Part shown: piece by piece, positions 19,164-29,843 of the stretch
How the letters are laid out: every line of letters begins with the position of its first letter
Numbering within the stretch: position 1 is the stretch's first letter
Assembly: GCA_947593655.1 (NCBI GenBank)
Contig: CANQDS010000003.1
Coordinates: forward strand, 1-64,000
From: an uncultured Lachnospiraceae bacterium
GTDB lineage: Bacteria; Bacillota; Clostridia; Lachnospirales; Lachnospiraceae
Direction of reading: 5' to 3'
DNA: 64,000 nt
The notes under the pieces: generated by a model
Database searches by the model: none
The model's input: the letters and a program-made list of their open reading frames with translations, nothing else
Told to the model about the DNA's origin: nothing
Translations under genes and position numbers: made by a program

Positions 19164-20253
19164 CTTTATCCGGGGATTGGCGCTGGCGGGCGTTCTCTTT
19201 TATGTGGCGCTGATCTACCATAGCACATCGATCGCATTGCTCGGGATCTTGTTTTCCCTGTTGTGGCTTGCGGCTTTTGTCAGCCTGTGCTTTCAAAGGA
19301 GCCGGATGGGATTTTCCCTCGTTGTTCCGATCGCGATCGCGGAGCCGGGGCGCCCGGCGGAGGTTCAGGTCCGGGTGAAAAACCGCGGCCGCATGGCCTG
19401 TATGAAGATGAAGTTCCGGCTGGACGCGGGAAACCGCATGGAAAGGCGCACCTGCCGGAAATGGCTGTCTGCCGGAAATGCATTCCCCGGGAAAAACTGT
19501 TATGCGTTTTCTTTATCCCTGCCGGGCGCGGGCTCTTACCGGATCCGGCTGGGAAAAGTCCGGATCTACGACATGACCGGGCTTTTTTATCTGGAATGGA
19601 AAAGCGCATACGCATCATCCGTTTCCGTACTGCCGGAGATCGCGTCCGTTCCGGTGCGCCTGACCGGCGCGGTCCGCAATTTTTACGGAGATGCGGATGT
19701 TTATGATGAACAGCGTTCAGGTAATGACAGCAGCGAGACGTTTGTGATCCGCCCGTTCCGCGACGGGGATAAGATCCAGAGTATCCACTGGAAGCTGAGC
19801 GCAAAGACCGACGAATGGATGGTGCGGGAACGGAGCCTGCCGAAAGCGTGCCCGGTGGTGCTTTTTCTGGAATACCGGAAGAAGAAACAGAGCCGGGATC
19901 CCGCGCTGCTCTGGCAGATCGCGGCGGGAATCTCGTTTTCCCTGATGGATCAGGGATGCCCGCATTATGCCTGCTGGTTCAGCAGCAGCAGAAAGGGCAT
20001 CGTCCGTCTTCGGGTAGACGACGAAGAGAGCTTTTATCTGTTCCTGACCTGGTGCATGGAAGATCTGGCGCCGCTGCCGGGCGGCAGCTTAAAGGCGCTT
20101 TATCAGGAAAATCATCCGGGCGAGCGCTGGGTATATGACCTTCGCCTGATCGACCGGCCGCCGGCCGTGCTCATCAAAAACGGCGAACCTGCGGCGGCTT
20201 TCCATTCGAACCGCTGGAAGCAGGAACTGGAAGAAACTGAACTAATATTATAA
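19156..20253 (+). CDS. DUF58 domain-containing protein
   Basis: Two N-terminal TM, FVIRPFRDGDKIQSIHWKLSAKTDEWMVRE; follows moxR. Confidence 0.9.
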   Translation: MLSFIRGLALAGVLFYVALIYHSTSIALLGILFSLLWLAAFVSLCFQRSRMGFSLVVPIAIAEPGRPAEVQVRVKNRGRMACMKMKFRLDAGNRMERRTCRKWLSAGNAFPGKNCYAFSLSLPGAGSYRIRLGKVRIYDMTGLFYLEWKSAYASSVSVLPEIASVPVRLTGAVRNFYGDADVYDEQRSGNDSSETFVIRPFRDGDKIQSIHWKLSAKTDEWMVRERSLPKACPVVLFLEYRKKKQSRDPALLWQIAAGISFSLMDQGCPHYACWFSSSRKGIVRLRVDDEESFYLFLTWCMEDLAPLPGGSLKALYQENHPGERWVYDLRLIDRPPAVLIKNGEPAAAFHSNRWKQELEETELIL

Positions 20254-20326
20254 ATAGTATGCCTTACCTGCCTATATCCGAATAAATCCGGTACAGGCAA
20301 ATTCGGCATACGATCAAGCAATCGAT

Positions 20327-22776
20327 ATGAAAAAGAAAACCGCTCTGCACTGGGATTACCGTGCAGAAACAAGAGGGACAATCAAATATCTGCTGGCGCT
20401 CTGCCTGTTCGGCGGGCTGATGCTTTGGTCCGCGCTCTATATGCTCTACGACCTGTTTCCGGAGTTTCGGCTGAACGGAAAAGGCGTTCTTCTGGCGGAG
20501 CTTTCCGCGGCGGCGCTGGTGCTGTTCCACCGGGGCTTTCTCCGCTATGCGCAGAGGAAAAGGATTCCTGTCCTGTCCTCGTTATGGATCCTGGCTCCGG
20601 TGTCCGGGATCTATCTGCTTGGATTCCTGCTCTGCTATCTGACGAACCGGAAGATCCTGACAGACGGGACGCTGGGAATCGGAGCGGTTTTCCTCAAAGC
20701 GTGGAATTCCTATTACAAGACCGCCCTGCCTCTTCCGAAACAGAATACGGCAGCCATACCGGAAGCGCTTGCATTCTGGCTGCTTCTGCTGTTTACGGTA
20801 TTCTGGCTCTTGGCGGAAATCTGGCAGAAGGCGCTTTTTTTGACGGCGCTGCCGGTTACGGCGCTTGCCGCCGGGCTTCTGGTTGGGAAAGCTCCGGGCT
20901 GGCAGGGGATCGCGCTTTTTGTATTCGGGATCCTTCTCGAAGAAGCCGGGGAAGGGGAACATTACGCAGCTAACCGCCTGAAACGGAAAGAGATCCACCG
21001 GCTCCGGCAGCAGACGGTTCCGCGCCTTGCGGTGCTGCTTGTGTGCCTTGTCATGCTTCTTACGGCGGAGCACCTGTTTTCCCGCCCGGTGGGGCAGCTG
21101 ATGGAAAAATCGCCGGACATGTTGAAATTCCAGAAGAATCTGGAAACGCAGCTCACATCGGCATTTGTATCGCCGCTTACAACGAACCGGGAGAATGTCA
21201 GCAACCGCACGCCGGAGTATTCGGGCAGAGAAGTCATGACGGTGGAGCTTTCGCAAAAACCGGAAGGGAGCGTTTATCTGCGCAATTTCTACGGCACGGA
21301 TTATGAGGACGGAAGCTGGAACTGCGATCTTGCGTCATTCCAGAGCGCTGCGGAAAAGGAGGGCTTTGATCCGACGGAAGCGGCGCTTGTCGTGAGCGGG
21401 CACCCCGGACAGATCCTGTTAGAACAGAAAGAGGAGGAATTGGAATACCGGATTTCCTATAGACGCGGGCTCGGACGGGAAGCCGCGCTTCCTTATTATA
21501 TATATCCGGAAGAATCGGACGGCCTTTCCTTTTTCGGGGAAGGGCGGGCGAAACGGAAGCTGTTTTCGGGAAAGCTGGCCTTTCGGGGATCGTATCTTGC
21601 CGACGGGGAACTGATGGATCTGGAGATGTTTGCTCTGGACACCGAACCGGATGACGAAGAACGGGAGATCTTAAACTGGTATGACGGATATGCAAGGAAT
21701 TATCTGCAAGATTCCGACCGGGTTCCGTCGGCAGCGGATCCGTATCTCTTTTATCCGTATTATGATTATGTCTCGGAGAATGATTTGGCGGGCGTAAAAC
21801 CGTATCTGCAGAACTGGGAACGGATCTATCTGGCCTCCGTTGTCTGCGATTCGCTGAGGCAGAAGTGCAGTTATCATTTAAAGCTGCAGCCTTTGCCGGA
21901 CGGGATGGACGCCGTGGAGTATTTTCTTTCGGAAAGCCAGGAAGGATATTGTATGCATTTTGCGAGTGCGGGAACGCTGCTCCTTCGGGCATTCGGGGTT
22001 CCGGCGCGTTACGCATCCGGCTATATCGTAAAGCGGAGTGAATTTGAACAGGGTTCAGATGGAAAATTTACCGCAAGTGTCAAGGATTGGAACGCACATG
22101 CGTGGACGGAGATCTATCTGGACGGCATCGGCTGGGTACCGATCGAGATGACGCCGGGCTATGAACCGGGAAGAAGCTCGCTTCCGACGGTTTCGGACGG
22201 GGACGACAGGACGGATTCCGTTTCTGAACCGGAATCAGAATCGGAGAATACCAGACGGAAGAACCGGAGACGGAGGCAGAAACGGAACCGGAATCAGAAT
22301 CGGAAACAGAAGCCGAGACGGAGACGGAAAACGAAGCCGGGGGAGATCCGTCACAGATCGGAACCGGATCAAAAGGCGGTGCGGGAACGTTTGGAAGCAT
22401 CGGGAAAGGCGTCCTGTATGCGGTACTGCTTCTGCTTCTGGCGTTTCTGCTGATCCGGCAGGGCATCCGGTTCAAGAGGCGCTATCGGATGCAGCTGGAG
22501 CTGGAATTTTCCAGACGGCAGTACCGGAAAGCGGTCAGACGGATCAGCCGCCGGATCTATCAGCGCCTGCGGCGCACCGGCAGAATCCGCGGACGGATGC
22601 CGACAAACAGGGAATACGAACGGCTGCTTGCGGAGTGTTTTCCGCAGATTGTCAAAGAGGACTGGAGCCGGTACATGCAGATCACAGGGAAAGCCGCTTT
22701 TTCCGCGGACGGCGTGGAAGAAGAGGAGGCGCGCTTCTGCTGGCGCATTTACCAGGAAATTATGAAAGAAAAATGA
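20327..22776 (+). pseudogene. Transglutaminase-like membrane protein (TgpA-like); frame interrupted between 22228 and 22451
   Basis: Frame-0 ORF 20327-22453 has N-terminal TMs and catalytic core EGYCMHFASAGTLLLRAFGVPARYASGY...NAHAWTEIYLDGIGWVPIEMTP, then turns into a basic nonsense tail. The -1 frame continues as TEEPETEAETEPESESETEAETETENEAGG...GVLYAVLLLLLAFLLIRQGIRFKRRYRMQLELEFSRRQYRKA... to 22776. Confidence 0.8.
22226..22304 (+). repeat. 20-bp direct repeats (22226-22245, 22285-22304), offset 59 bp, at the transglutaminase frameshift
   Basis: gaaccggaatcagaatcgga exact in both copies. Confidence 0.92.
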
Positions 22777-22902
22777 AAAGAGTGCTCTGTGGCTTGAATT
22801 TCGGGAAAACGTGTCTTATAATACTTTCATCGGCGGACGCTGATCCGTCGTCCGGCCGAAAGATACAAGGAATCAGGAAAAGGAACAGGTGGGGAAACCG
22901 TT

Positions 22903-24345
22903 ATGTCAGAGAACAATAATAACGAAGAGTTACATAAGGAGTCGGGAGAATACGAGGACGTCTGCTATATCTGCCGCCGTCCGGAGCACACGGCGGGCAG
23001 GATGATCCGCATTCAGGCGGGAATCTGCATCTGCAGGGATTGTATGCAGAAGACCTTTGATTCCATGAACAGCGGCGGGATCAATTTCAGCGACATGCTG
23101 AACATGAACAATATCAACATGGAGAAAATGCCGAAGATGCCGAACATGCCGAATATCAGCATGATCAATTTATCGGATCTTGCGGGCGGGATCCCGGAAC
23201 GCCAGAAGCTGAAGAAGAAAAAGCCGAAGGAGAAGAAGGAAGCTCCGGTGCTTGATATCCATTCGATCCCGGCTCCGCACAAGATCAAGGAGAGCCTGGA
23301 CGATTATGTGGTCGGACAGGAGCACGCCAAGAAAGTAATGGCGGTTGCAGTTTACAATCACTATAAGCGCGTGATGTCCGATACGGACGACGGCGTGGAG
23401 ATCGAGAAATCCAATATGCTGATGATCGGGCCGACCGGATGCGGCAAGACGTATCTGGTGAAGACACTGGCCCGCCTTCTCGATGTGCCGCTTGCCATTA
23501 CAGACGCCACTTCCCTGACGGAAGCCGGTTATATCGGCGACGATATCGAGAGCGTGGTCAGCAAACTGCTGGCGGCGGCGGACAACGATGTCGAGCGCGC
23601 CGAGCACGGCATCATCTTTATTGATGAGATCGACAAGATCGCCAAGAAGCGCAATACCAACCAGAGGGACGTCAGCGGCGAATCCGTCCAGCAGGGAATG
23701 TTGAAGCTTTTGGAAGGGGCGGAAGTGGAAGTGCCGGTCGGCGCGAGCAGCAAGAACGCCATGGTTCCGATGACGACGGTGGATACGAGGAATATCCTCT
23801 TTATCTGCGGCGGCGCGTTCCCGGAACTTGAAGAGATCATTAAAGAGCGTCTGAATAAAGAAGCCTCGATCGGCTTTCAGGCGGATCTGAAGGATAAATA
23901 CGACGGCGACGAGAATATCCTGCAGCAGGTAGCCGTAGAAGATGTACGCAAATTCGGCATGATCCCGGAGTTTTTAGGAAGGCTTCCGGTGATGTTCGCC
24001 TTAGAAGCGCTGACGGAGGATATGCTCGTCCGCATCCTCGCGGAACCGAAGAATGCGATCGTCCGCCAGTACCAGAAGCTGCTGGCAATGGATGAAGTCA
24101 AGCTGATGTTCGAGGACGAGGCGCTCCACGCCATCGCGGTGAAAGCCAAGGAGAAGAAAGTCGGAGCGCGGGCGCTGCGGGCGATCATCGAAGAATTTAT
24201 GCTGGATATCATGTATGAGATCCCGAAGGACGACAATATCGGCACCGTGACGATTACGAGAGATTATGTGGAGAAGAAAGGCGGGCCGCTGATCCAGATG
24301 CGCGGCATTCCGGCGCTGCCGGGGAAAGCGGGAGCATCGGGCTAA
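22903..24345 (+). CDS. clpX: ATP-dependent Clp protease ATP-binding subunit ClpX, with Met/Asn-rich linker
   Basis: Zinc finger CYICRRPEH...CICRDC, IGPTGCGKTYLVKTLA, GYIGDDIESVVSKLL, IIFIDEIDKI; insert NMNNINMEKMPKMPNMPNISMINL. Confidence 0.93.
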   Translation: MSENNNNEELHKESGEYEDVCYICRRPEHTAGRMIRIQAGICICRDCMQKTFDSMNSGGINFSDMLNMNNINMEKMPKMPNMPNISMINLSDLAGGIPERQKLKKKKPKEKKEAPVLDIHSIPAPHKIKESLDDYVVGQEHAKKVMAVAVYNHYKRVMSDTDDGVEIEKSNMLMIGPTGCGKTYLVKTLARLLDVPLAITDATSLTEAGYIGDDIESVVSKLLAAADNDVERAEHGIIFIDEIDKIAKKRNTNQRDVSGESVQQGMLKLLEGAEVEVPVGASSKNAMVPMTTVDTRNILFICGGAFPELEEIIKERLNKEASIGFQADLKDKYDGDENILQQVAVEDVRKFGMIPEFLGRLPVMFALEALTEDMLVRILAEPKNAIVRQYQKLLAMDEVKLMFEDEALHAIAVKAKEKKVGARALRAIIEEFMLDIMYEIPKDDNIGTVTITRDYVEKKGGPLIQMRGIPALPGKAGASG

Positions 24346-24366
24346 AGTTTTATCAGGTTTTACAGG

Positions 24367-24395
24367 ACGGCATGATTTCGGTCATGCCGTTTTTG
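24367..24395 (+). terminator. Intrinsic terminator after clpX
   Basis: acggcatga-tttcgg-tcatgccgt + ttttg. Confidence 0.8.
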
Positions 24396-24562
24396 CGTCA
24401 TGGAAATTCTGCCGGGTTGCCGAGTTATAAATTGCCGTGCCGCAAAAAGTCCTCGACGGCTGCAAGGTTTCATGATCGTATGCGGAACCGAAAGGAACGC
24501 GCCGCCGCTTCCCGGCATATCATAATAGGAAGAAGCAACGACAAGGAAATGCAAAATATCCT

Positions 24563-25825
24563 ATGAAGAATCTGCACTACTTACAACAGGAAGCAGCAGA
24601 GAAAGGGCAGCTTCGGATCCGCGTCAATGCCCGGTCCGGCGGCCTGCCGGTCAAAAATGCGCGGATTGCGGTTTCGTATACGGGAAATCCATCACAGACC
24701 ATCGAGGAGGTAACGACGGATGAATCGGGAAACAGTGAGATCCTTACTCTGGATGCTCCGCCGCTTGAATATTCCCTGGAGCCGTCCGAACAGCAGCCGT
24801 ACTCCGAATACACGATCGAAGTCACGGCTCCGGGATACCGTTCCGTCAATATTTCGGGAATTGACGTCCTGCCGGAGGAAATGTCGCTTCAGAACGTCGA
24901 AATGGATCCCGAAGATGCGGCGGGAGATCCGCTCGAAAATATTGTGATCCCGGCGCATACGCTCTACGCGGAATATCCGCCGAAGATCCCGGAGGAAGAG
25001 ATCAAAAACGTCAACGACACGGGCGAGATCGTTTTAAGCAGAGTCGTGATCCCGGAATATGTGGTCGTACACGACGGAGCGCCGTCCGACAGCACGGCGG
25101 CGGATTACTATGTGCGCTACCGGGACTATATCAAAAACGTCGCATCGAGCGAGATCTATGCAACGTGGCCGGACGCGGCGATCCGGGCCAATGTGCTTGC
25201 CATCATGTCGTTTACCTTGAACCGGGTATATACCGAATGGTATCGGGGAAAAGGGTATCAGTTTACGATCACCTCTTCCACGGCATACGACCATAAATTC
25301 ATGCCGGACAGGAATTATTTTGCGACAATATCCGGGATTGTGGATGAAATGTTTGAAAATTACCTCTCGCGCCCGGACGTCACGCAGCCGATCCTGACAC
25401 AGTACTGCGACGGGCAGAAAGTGACCTGCCCGAACTGGATGACACAGTGGGGCAGCAAATATCTGGCGGATCAGGGATATTCCGCGATCGAGATCCTCCG
25501 CAATTATTACGGAAATAATCTTTACATCAACACGGCGGAAGGCATTTCCGGCGTTCCGGCATCGTGGCCGGGGTATACGCTGACGCCCGGATCCACCGGA
25601 AACAAAGTGCGCCAGCTTCAGGAGCAGCTTGCCCGGATCTCGAAAGCCTATCCGGCGATACCGTCGGTGACGCCGGACGGGATCTACGGAAACAGCACCC
25701 GTCAGGCAGTGCAGCAGTTCCAGTCGGTGTTCGGCCTGCCGGTGACGGGAGAAGTGGACTACAAGACCTGGTACGAAATCTCGGCGATTTACGTCGCGGT
25801 TACGCGGATCGCGGAGCTGTCATAA
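24563..25825 (+). CDS. sleC: SleC-like spore cortex-lytic enzyme (SpoIID-like core + C-terminal peptidoglycan-binding domain)
   Basis: N-terminal RIRVNARSGGLPVKNARIAVSYTG; core SEIYATWPDAAIRANVLAIMSFTLNRVYTEWYRGKGYQFTITSSTAYDHKF, TQYCDGQKVTCPNWMTQWGS; PG-binding repeat near the C-terminus. Matches remembered SleC architecture. Confidence 0.75.
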   Translation: MKNLHYLQQEAAEKGQLRIRVNARSGGLPVKNARIAVSYTGNPSQTIEEVTTDESGNSEILTLDAPPLEYSLEPSEQQPYSEYTIEVTAPGYRSVNISGIDVLPEEMSLQNVEMDPEDAAGDPLENIVIPAHTLYAEYPPKIPEEEIKNVNDTGEIVLSRVVIPEYVVVHDGAPSDSTAADYYVRYRDYIKNVASSEIYATWPDAAIRANVLAIMSFTLNRVYTEWYRGKGYQFTITSSTAYDHKFMPDRNYFATISGIVDEMFENYLSRPDVTQPILTQYCDGQKVTCPNWMTQWGSKYLADQGYSAIEILRNYYGNNLYINTAEGISGVPASWPGYTLTPGSTGNKVRQLQEQLARISKAYPAIPSVTPDGIYGNSTRQAVQQFQSVFGLPVTGEVDYKTWYEISAIYVAVTRIAELS

Positions 25826-25860
25826 AACAACAACTGTTTTCGATACGAAAGAGGCGGAAT

Positions 25861-27621
25861 ATGGAACGATGGGTAGTCATCAATAAAAAAGCGGATTTTT
25901 CCGCGATCGGGGAAAAATTCGGGATCGATCCGGTCACGGCAAGGCTGATCCGGAACCGGGATATCGTTGAAAACGAGGATATCCGCCGCTATCTGCAGGG
26001 CGGAATGGCGGATCTGTATGATCCGCACCTGTTGAAGGATGCGGTTCATCTCGTGGAAATTTTGCAGGATAAAATTCAAAAAAAGCTGCCGATCCGCATT
26101 ATCGGGGATTATGATATCGACGGAGTCATGGCTTCTTACATTTTGAAAAAAGCGCTGCTGCGCTGCGGAGCGGACGTCAGCGTGCAGATCCCGGATCGGA
26201 AAAAAGACGGCTACGGCTTAAACCGCGCCCTGATCGAGCAGGCGAAACAGGACGGCATGGATACGATCCTAACCTGCGACAACGGGATTTCCGCCCTGCC
26301 GGAGATCGCCTATGCGAAATCGCTTTCGATGACGGTGCTCGTCACGGACCACCACGAGCTGCCGTTTACGGAGGAGGAGGGCCAGAGACGCGAGCTGCGC
26401 AGCGAAGCGGACGCGGTCGTAAATCCGCACCGGCCGGACTGCCCTTATCCGAACAAAGAGCTCTGCGGCGCGGCCGTCGCATGGAAGATTGTCTGCCTTC
26501 TCTATGAGAAAACGGGCATCGATCCGCGGGAAGCGGAAGAATTTCTGGAAAATGCCGCTTTTGCAACGGTGGGGGACATCATGTGCCTCCAGGGCGAGAA
26601 CCGGATCCTGGTCAAAGAGGGGCTAAAGCGCATCCATCATACCCAAAATGAAGGAATGAAAGCGCTGATCACGCGCTGCGGGCTTCTGCCGGAGCAGGTC
26701 GGCGCCTATCATTTCGGGTATGTGCTCGGGCCGTGCATCAACGCCAGCGGAAGGCTCGATACGGCAAAACGCGCGCTGGATCTGCTTTTGACGGAAGATC
26801 CGGCCGAAGCAGGACGGGCGGCGGAGGAACTGGTCATTTTAAACGAGGAGCGCAAGGCGATGACGGACCGCGGGGTGGAACTGGCGCGGGAAGTCTATGA
26901 ACGGGAAGGATACGACGCCGATCCGGTTGCCGTGATCGAGCTGCCGCAAACCGATGAAAGCATTGCCGGGATCATCGCCGGAAGGATCCGGGAGGAATAT
27001 CACAAACCGGTTTTTATCCTGACGCAGGGCGAGGGCTGCGTGAAAGGCTCCGGCCGTTCGATCGAAGCCTATTCCATGTACGAAGAGCTGTGCCGCTGCG
27101 GGGATCTTCTGCTGAAATTCGGCGGCCATCCGATGGCGGCCGGACTTTCCATGCAGGAAGAGCATGTAGGGGAACTGCGGCGGCGGCTGAATGAAAACTG
27201 CCGCCTGACAAAAGAGGATCTGATGCCGAAGATCCGGATCGACGTGCCGATGCCGGTGGACTATGCGAATTTGGAACTGGTGCGGGAATTTTCCCTTCTG
27301 GCTCCGTTCGGGAAAGGGAACGGACAGCCGGTTTTTGCGGACAGGGATCTGCGGATCGCGCGGATGTGGATCGTCGGAAAAAACAAAAACGTGCTGCGCC
27401 TTAAGCTGGTTTCTTCGGGCGGAAAGCCCCTGCAGGCCATTTATTTTGGGAATATCGACAATTTCTGTGACTATTTTTCCAGAAAATTTGGAAAAACAGA
27501 GGTAGAGCTTGCGATGAACGGGCAGGAAAATAAGATCTTGCTATCGATCGTGTATGCGCCGAAGATCAACGTCTACCGGGACTGCGAAAGCCTGCAGTTT
27601 GAAATTCAGTATTACCGTTAA
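25861..27621 (+). CDS. recJ: Single-stranded-DNA-specific exonuclease RecJ
   Basis: IIGDYDIDGVMASYIL, VTDHHE, INASGRLDTA, DHH/DHHA1 signatures (KGSGRSIEAYSMYE, FGGHPMAAGLSM). ATG 25861 preferred over 25564. Confidence 0.93.
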   Translation: MERWVVINKKADFSAIGEKFGIDPVTARLIRNRDIVENEDIRRYLQGGMADLYDPHLLKDAVHLVEILQDKIQKKLPIRIIGDYDIDGVMASYILKKALLRCGADVSVQIPDRKKDGYGLNRALIEQAKQDGMDTILTCDNGISALPEIAYAKSLSMTVLVTDHHELPFTEEEGQRRELRSEADAVVNPHRPDCPYPNKELCGAAVAWKIVCLLYEKTGIDPREAEEFLENAAFATVGDIMCLQGENRILVKEGLKRIHHTQNEGMKALITRCGLLPEQVGAYHFGYVLGPCINASGRLDTAKRALDLLLTEDPAEAGRAAEELVILNEERKAMTDRGVELAREVYEREGYDADPVAVIELPQTDESIAGIIAGRIREEYHKPVFILTQGEGCVKGSGRSIEAYSMYEELCRCGDLLLKFGGHPMAAGLSMQEEHVGELRRRLNENCRLTKEDLMPKIRIDVPMPVDYANLELVREFSLLAPFGKGNGQPVFADRDLRIARMWIVGKNKNVLRLKLVSSGGKPLQAIYFGNIDNFCDYFSRKFGKTEVELAMNGQENKILLSIVYAPKINVYRDCESLQFEIQYYR

Positions 27622-27679
27622 GAAGCTGTTGCGAAAAGAGTTCGGTCATTGTAAAATAGAAGAGATGGAGGCAATTACA

Positions 27680-28639
27680 ATGTTTGGAAATAAGAAAAAG
27701 ATCAGTCAGGAAGAATATGACCGGATGCAGGGCTCTCTGGAACGGGGCGGGCAGATCATCGGCCAGCTGGTGGAAAAGAAGGGGAACGTCGAGGCGGATT
27801 TTGCGGAGACGCGGGAATCCCAGCGGCAGATGTGGACAGACTTACAGCAGATCTCGGAGAATCTGAAATCGGTGTCGGAAGCCGCCAACCAGAACGCGGA
27901 ATCGGCGGTGGAACTCTCCCGCGTGATGAAGGAGCACCGGAACGGCCTGCAGCAGGCGGAGCGGGAATATATCGGAGTCTGTGAGAAATTAAGGCAGCAG
28001 ACGGAGGAAACGGAGCGTCTGGTGGAGGAGAATAAGCATTTTACCACTCCTTCCAAGTATTTAAACGAACTGCCGGACACACTGAAAGAACAGAATCAAT
28101 CTTATCTGGAGAAGCTGGCGGGGATGCTGGAATACGGAAAGCAGATGACGGTGCTGGCGCTGAATGCGGCGATCGAGGCCGGGAGAATGGGGGAATCCGG
28201 CCGTCAGTTTGTAGCCGCGGCGGAAGATGTCCGCGTCTGCGCGATGCAGTATGAAGAAGCGGCAAGGGGGCTGCGGGAAGAGATCCTTGCGAAAAACGAT
28301 CAGATCCATGAACTGGAAGAGACGGTGCACCATCTGGTCGGCCTGTTGAAAGACAACAATGTTTCCACGGCGAAGCTGATGCGCTCCTGCCAGAACAACC
28401 TTAAGCATGTGGAGCAGTCCTCCACGGTACGCATTTTTTCCGATGATGTTGCGCCGATGAAGGAGCTTCTGGGGAAAATGCGGAGTACCGAGGAGGAAAT
28501 GGTCAAATACGGGGAGCGCAACCAGATGCAGATCGGGGATATCGAGGAAGAGATCCGCACGCAGGAAAGGAATATGCAGGATATCGAGGATACGATCACT
28601 TCGGTGATTACGGCGGCGGCGCATTATCGTCTGCACTGA
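27680..28639 (+). CDS. Soluble MCP-like signalling protein
   Basis: No TM; coiled coil with MCP-signalling-like [26 protein letters not shown]. Confidence 0.75.
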   Translation: MFGNKKKISQEEYDRMQGSLERGGQIIGQLVEKKGNVEADFAETRESQRQMWTDLQQISENLKSVSEAANQNAESAVELSRVMKEHRNGLQQAEREYIGVCEKLRQQTEETERLVEENKHFTTPSKYLNELPDTLKEQNQSYLEKLAGMLEYGKQMTVLALNAAIEAGRMGESGRQFVAAAEDVRVCAMQYEEAARGLREEILAKNDQIHELEETVHHLVGLLKDNNVSTAKLMRSCQNNLKHVEQSSTVRIFSDDVAPMKELLGKMRSTEEEMVKYGERNQMQIGDIEEEIRTQERNMQDIEDTITSVITAAAHYRLH

Positions 28640-28675
28640 CCGGCGTATCGGATCATTAGGAGAAGGGGGGAGGCT

Positions 28676-29617
28676 ATGATCACAGAAGAGTTTTCTTTCC
28701 CGTCCAAAGACGGGAGGACAAAAGTACATGCGGTCCGGTGGATGCCGGATTCCGGAGAATTTCATGCGATTCTCCAGATCACGCATGGGATGCAGGAATA
28801 TATCGAGCGTTATATTCCGTTTGCAGAGTATCTGACCAAACAGGGGGTTCTGGTCGTCGGGCATGACCACGTCGGCCACGGAGAATCGGTCGTTTCGAAA
28901 GAAGAATGGGGGTATTTCGGAAGGCCGGTGCCGAGCAAGATCCTGACCGGGGACATGCATACGCTCCGGAGGTCGGTGCAGAATGTGTACCCGGGCGTAC
29001 CGTATTTTATGCTCGGGCACAGCATGGGTTCGTATCTGCTGCGCAAATATCTGGCGTCCCATGCGAAGGGGCTGCGCGGAGCGGTCATTATGGGAACCGG
29101 ATTTGAACCCGTCAATAAGACGAAAATGGGCATGGCGACGGTGAAGGCGATCGCGGCCCTGCGCGGCTGGCACTACCGGAGCCGCTTCGTGGCAAACGCT
29201 GCGTTTGGCAAACCGTACCGGCGTTATGACCTGACCGGAAAGGATCCGGCGAACAGCTGGCTGACGAAGGATGAAAAGATCGTAAAGCAATACTATTCGG
29301 ATCCGAAGTGCTGCTTTACGTTCACCTTAAACGGCTATATGGGCCTGTTTGAGGCGGCGCTGGTTTCCTGCAGCCGGGAGGGCGTTGCGCGGATTCCGAA
29401 AGATCTGCCGCTTTTTCTGGTGTCCGGGGCGGATGACCCGGTCGGGAATATGGGCGCGGGCGTCCGGAAAGTCTATCATATGATGCGGGACGCGGGGATC
29501 GAGGATGTGACCTATAAGCTGTATGAGAACGACCGGCATGAGATCCTCAACGAAACGGATCGGCAGAAGGTGTACGAAGATATATACGCCTGGCTGCATG
29601 TGCGGGAACTGACCTAG
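28676..29617 (+). CDS. Alpha/beta hydrolase (monoacylglycerol lipase / serine aminopeptidase S33-like)
   Basis: HGMQEYIERY, GHDHVGHGES, GHSMGSYLLR, DDPVG, NDRHEILNE. Confidence 0.92.
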   Translation: MITEEFSFPSKDGRTKVHAVRWMPDSGEFHAILQITHGMQEYIERYIPFAEYLTKQGVLVVGHDHVGHGESVVSKEEWGYFGRPVPSKILTGDMHTLRRSVQNVYPGVPYFMLGHSMGSYLLRKYLASHAKGLRGAVIMGTGFEPVNKTKMGMATVKAIAALRGWHYRSRFVANAAFGKPYRRYDLTGKDPANSWLTKDEKIVKQYYSDPKCCFTFTLNGYMGLFEAALVSCSREGVARIPKDLPLFLVSGADDPVGNMGAGVRKVYHMMRDAGIEDVTYKLYENDRHEILNETDRQKVYEDIYAWLHVRELT

Positions 29618-29843
29618 TAAATAGGATGGCCGGCAAAAAGGGGTTCGGCTCAAAGCTGGCTGGTGCAAAAGGCGGCCCGGCATAAAATGGCCGGGCCGGA
29701 AGATGAAACAACGATGATATTGCGAAAAAGAAAAAGCGCCGCAGCGGGGAAATCGTTCCCTTCTGCGGCAGTCTTTTGGCGGATGCGCACCTCGCTGTGC
29801 AATTCCGCTCGGGCGCCAAGCATCCGGCAAGCCGGATCTTGGA

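Noticed and set aside
22161-22919. 252-aa + strand ORF across the transglutaminase tail
   Set aside because: Third frame, basic low-complexity peptide; the -1 frame (to 22776) carries the TM helix and conserved-looking C-terminus.
25564-25860. N-terminal extension of RecJ
   Set aside because: Overlaps the end of the SleC-like gene in another frame; ATG 25861 after agaggcgg fits.
28061-29290. 409-aa minus-strand ORF
   Set aside because: Overlaps the MCP-like and hydrolase genes in antisense; no motifs, no plausible RBS.
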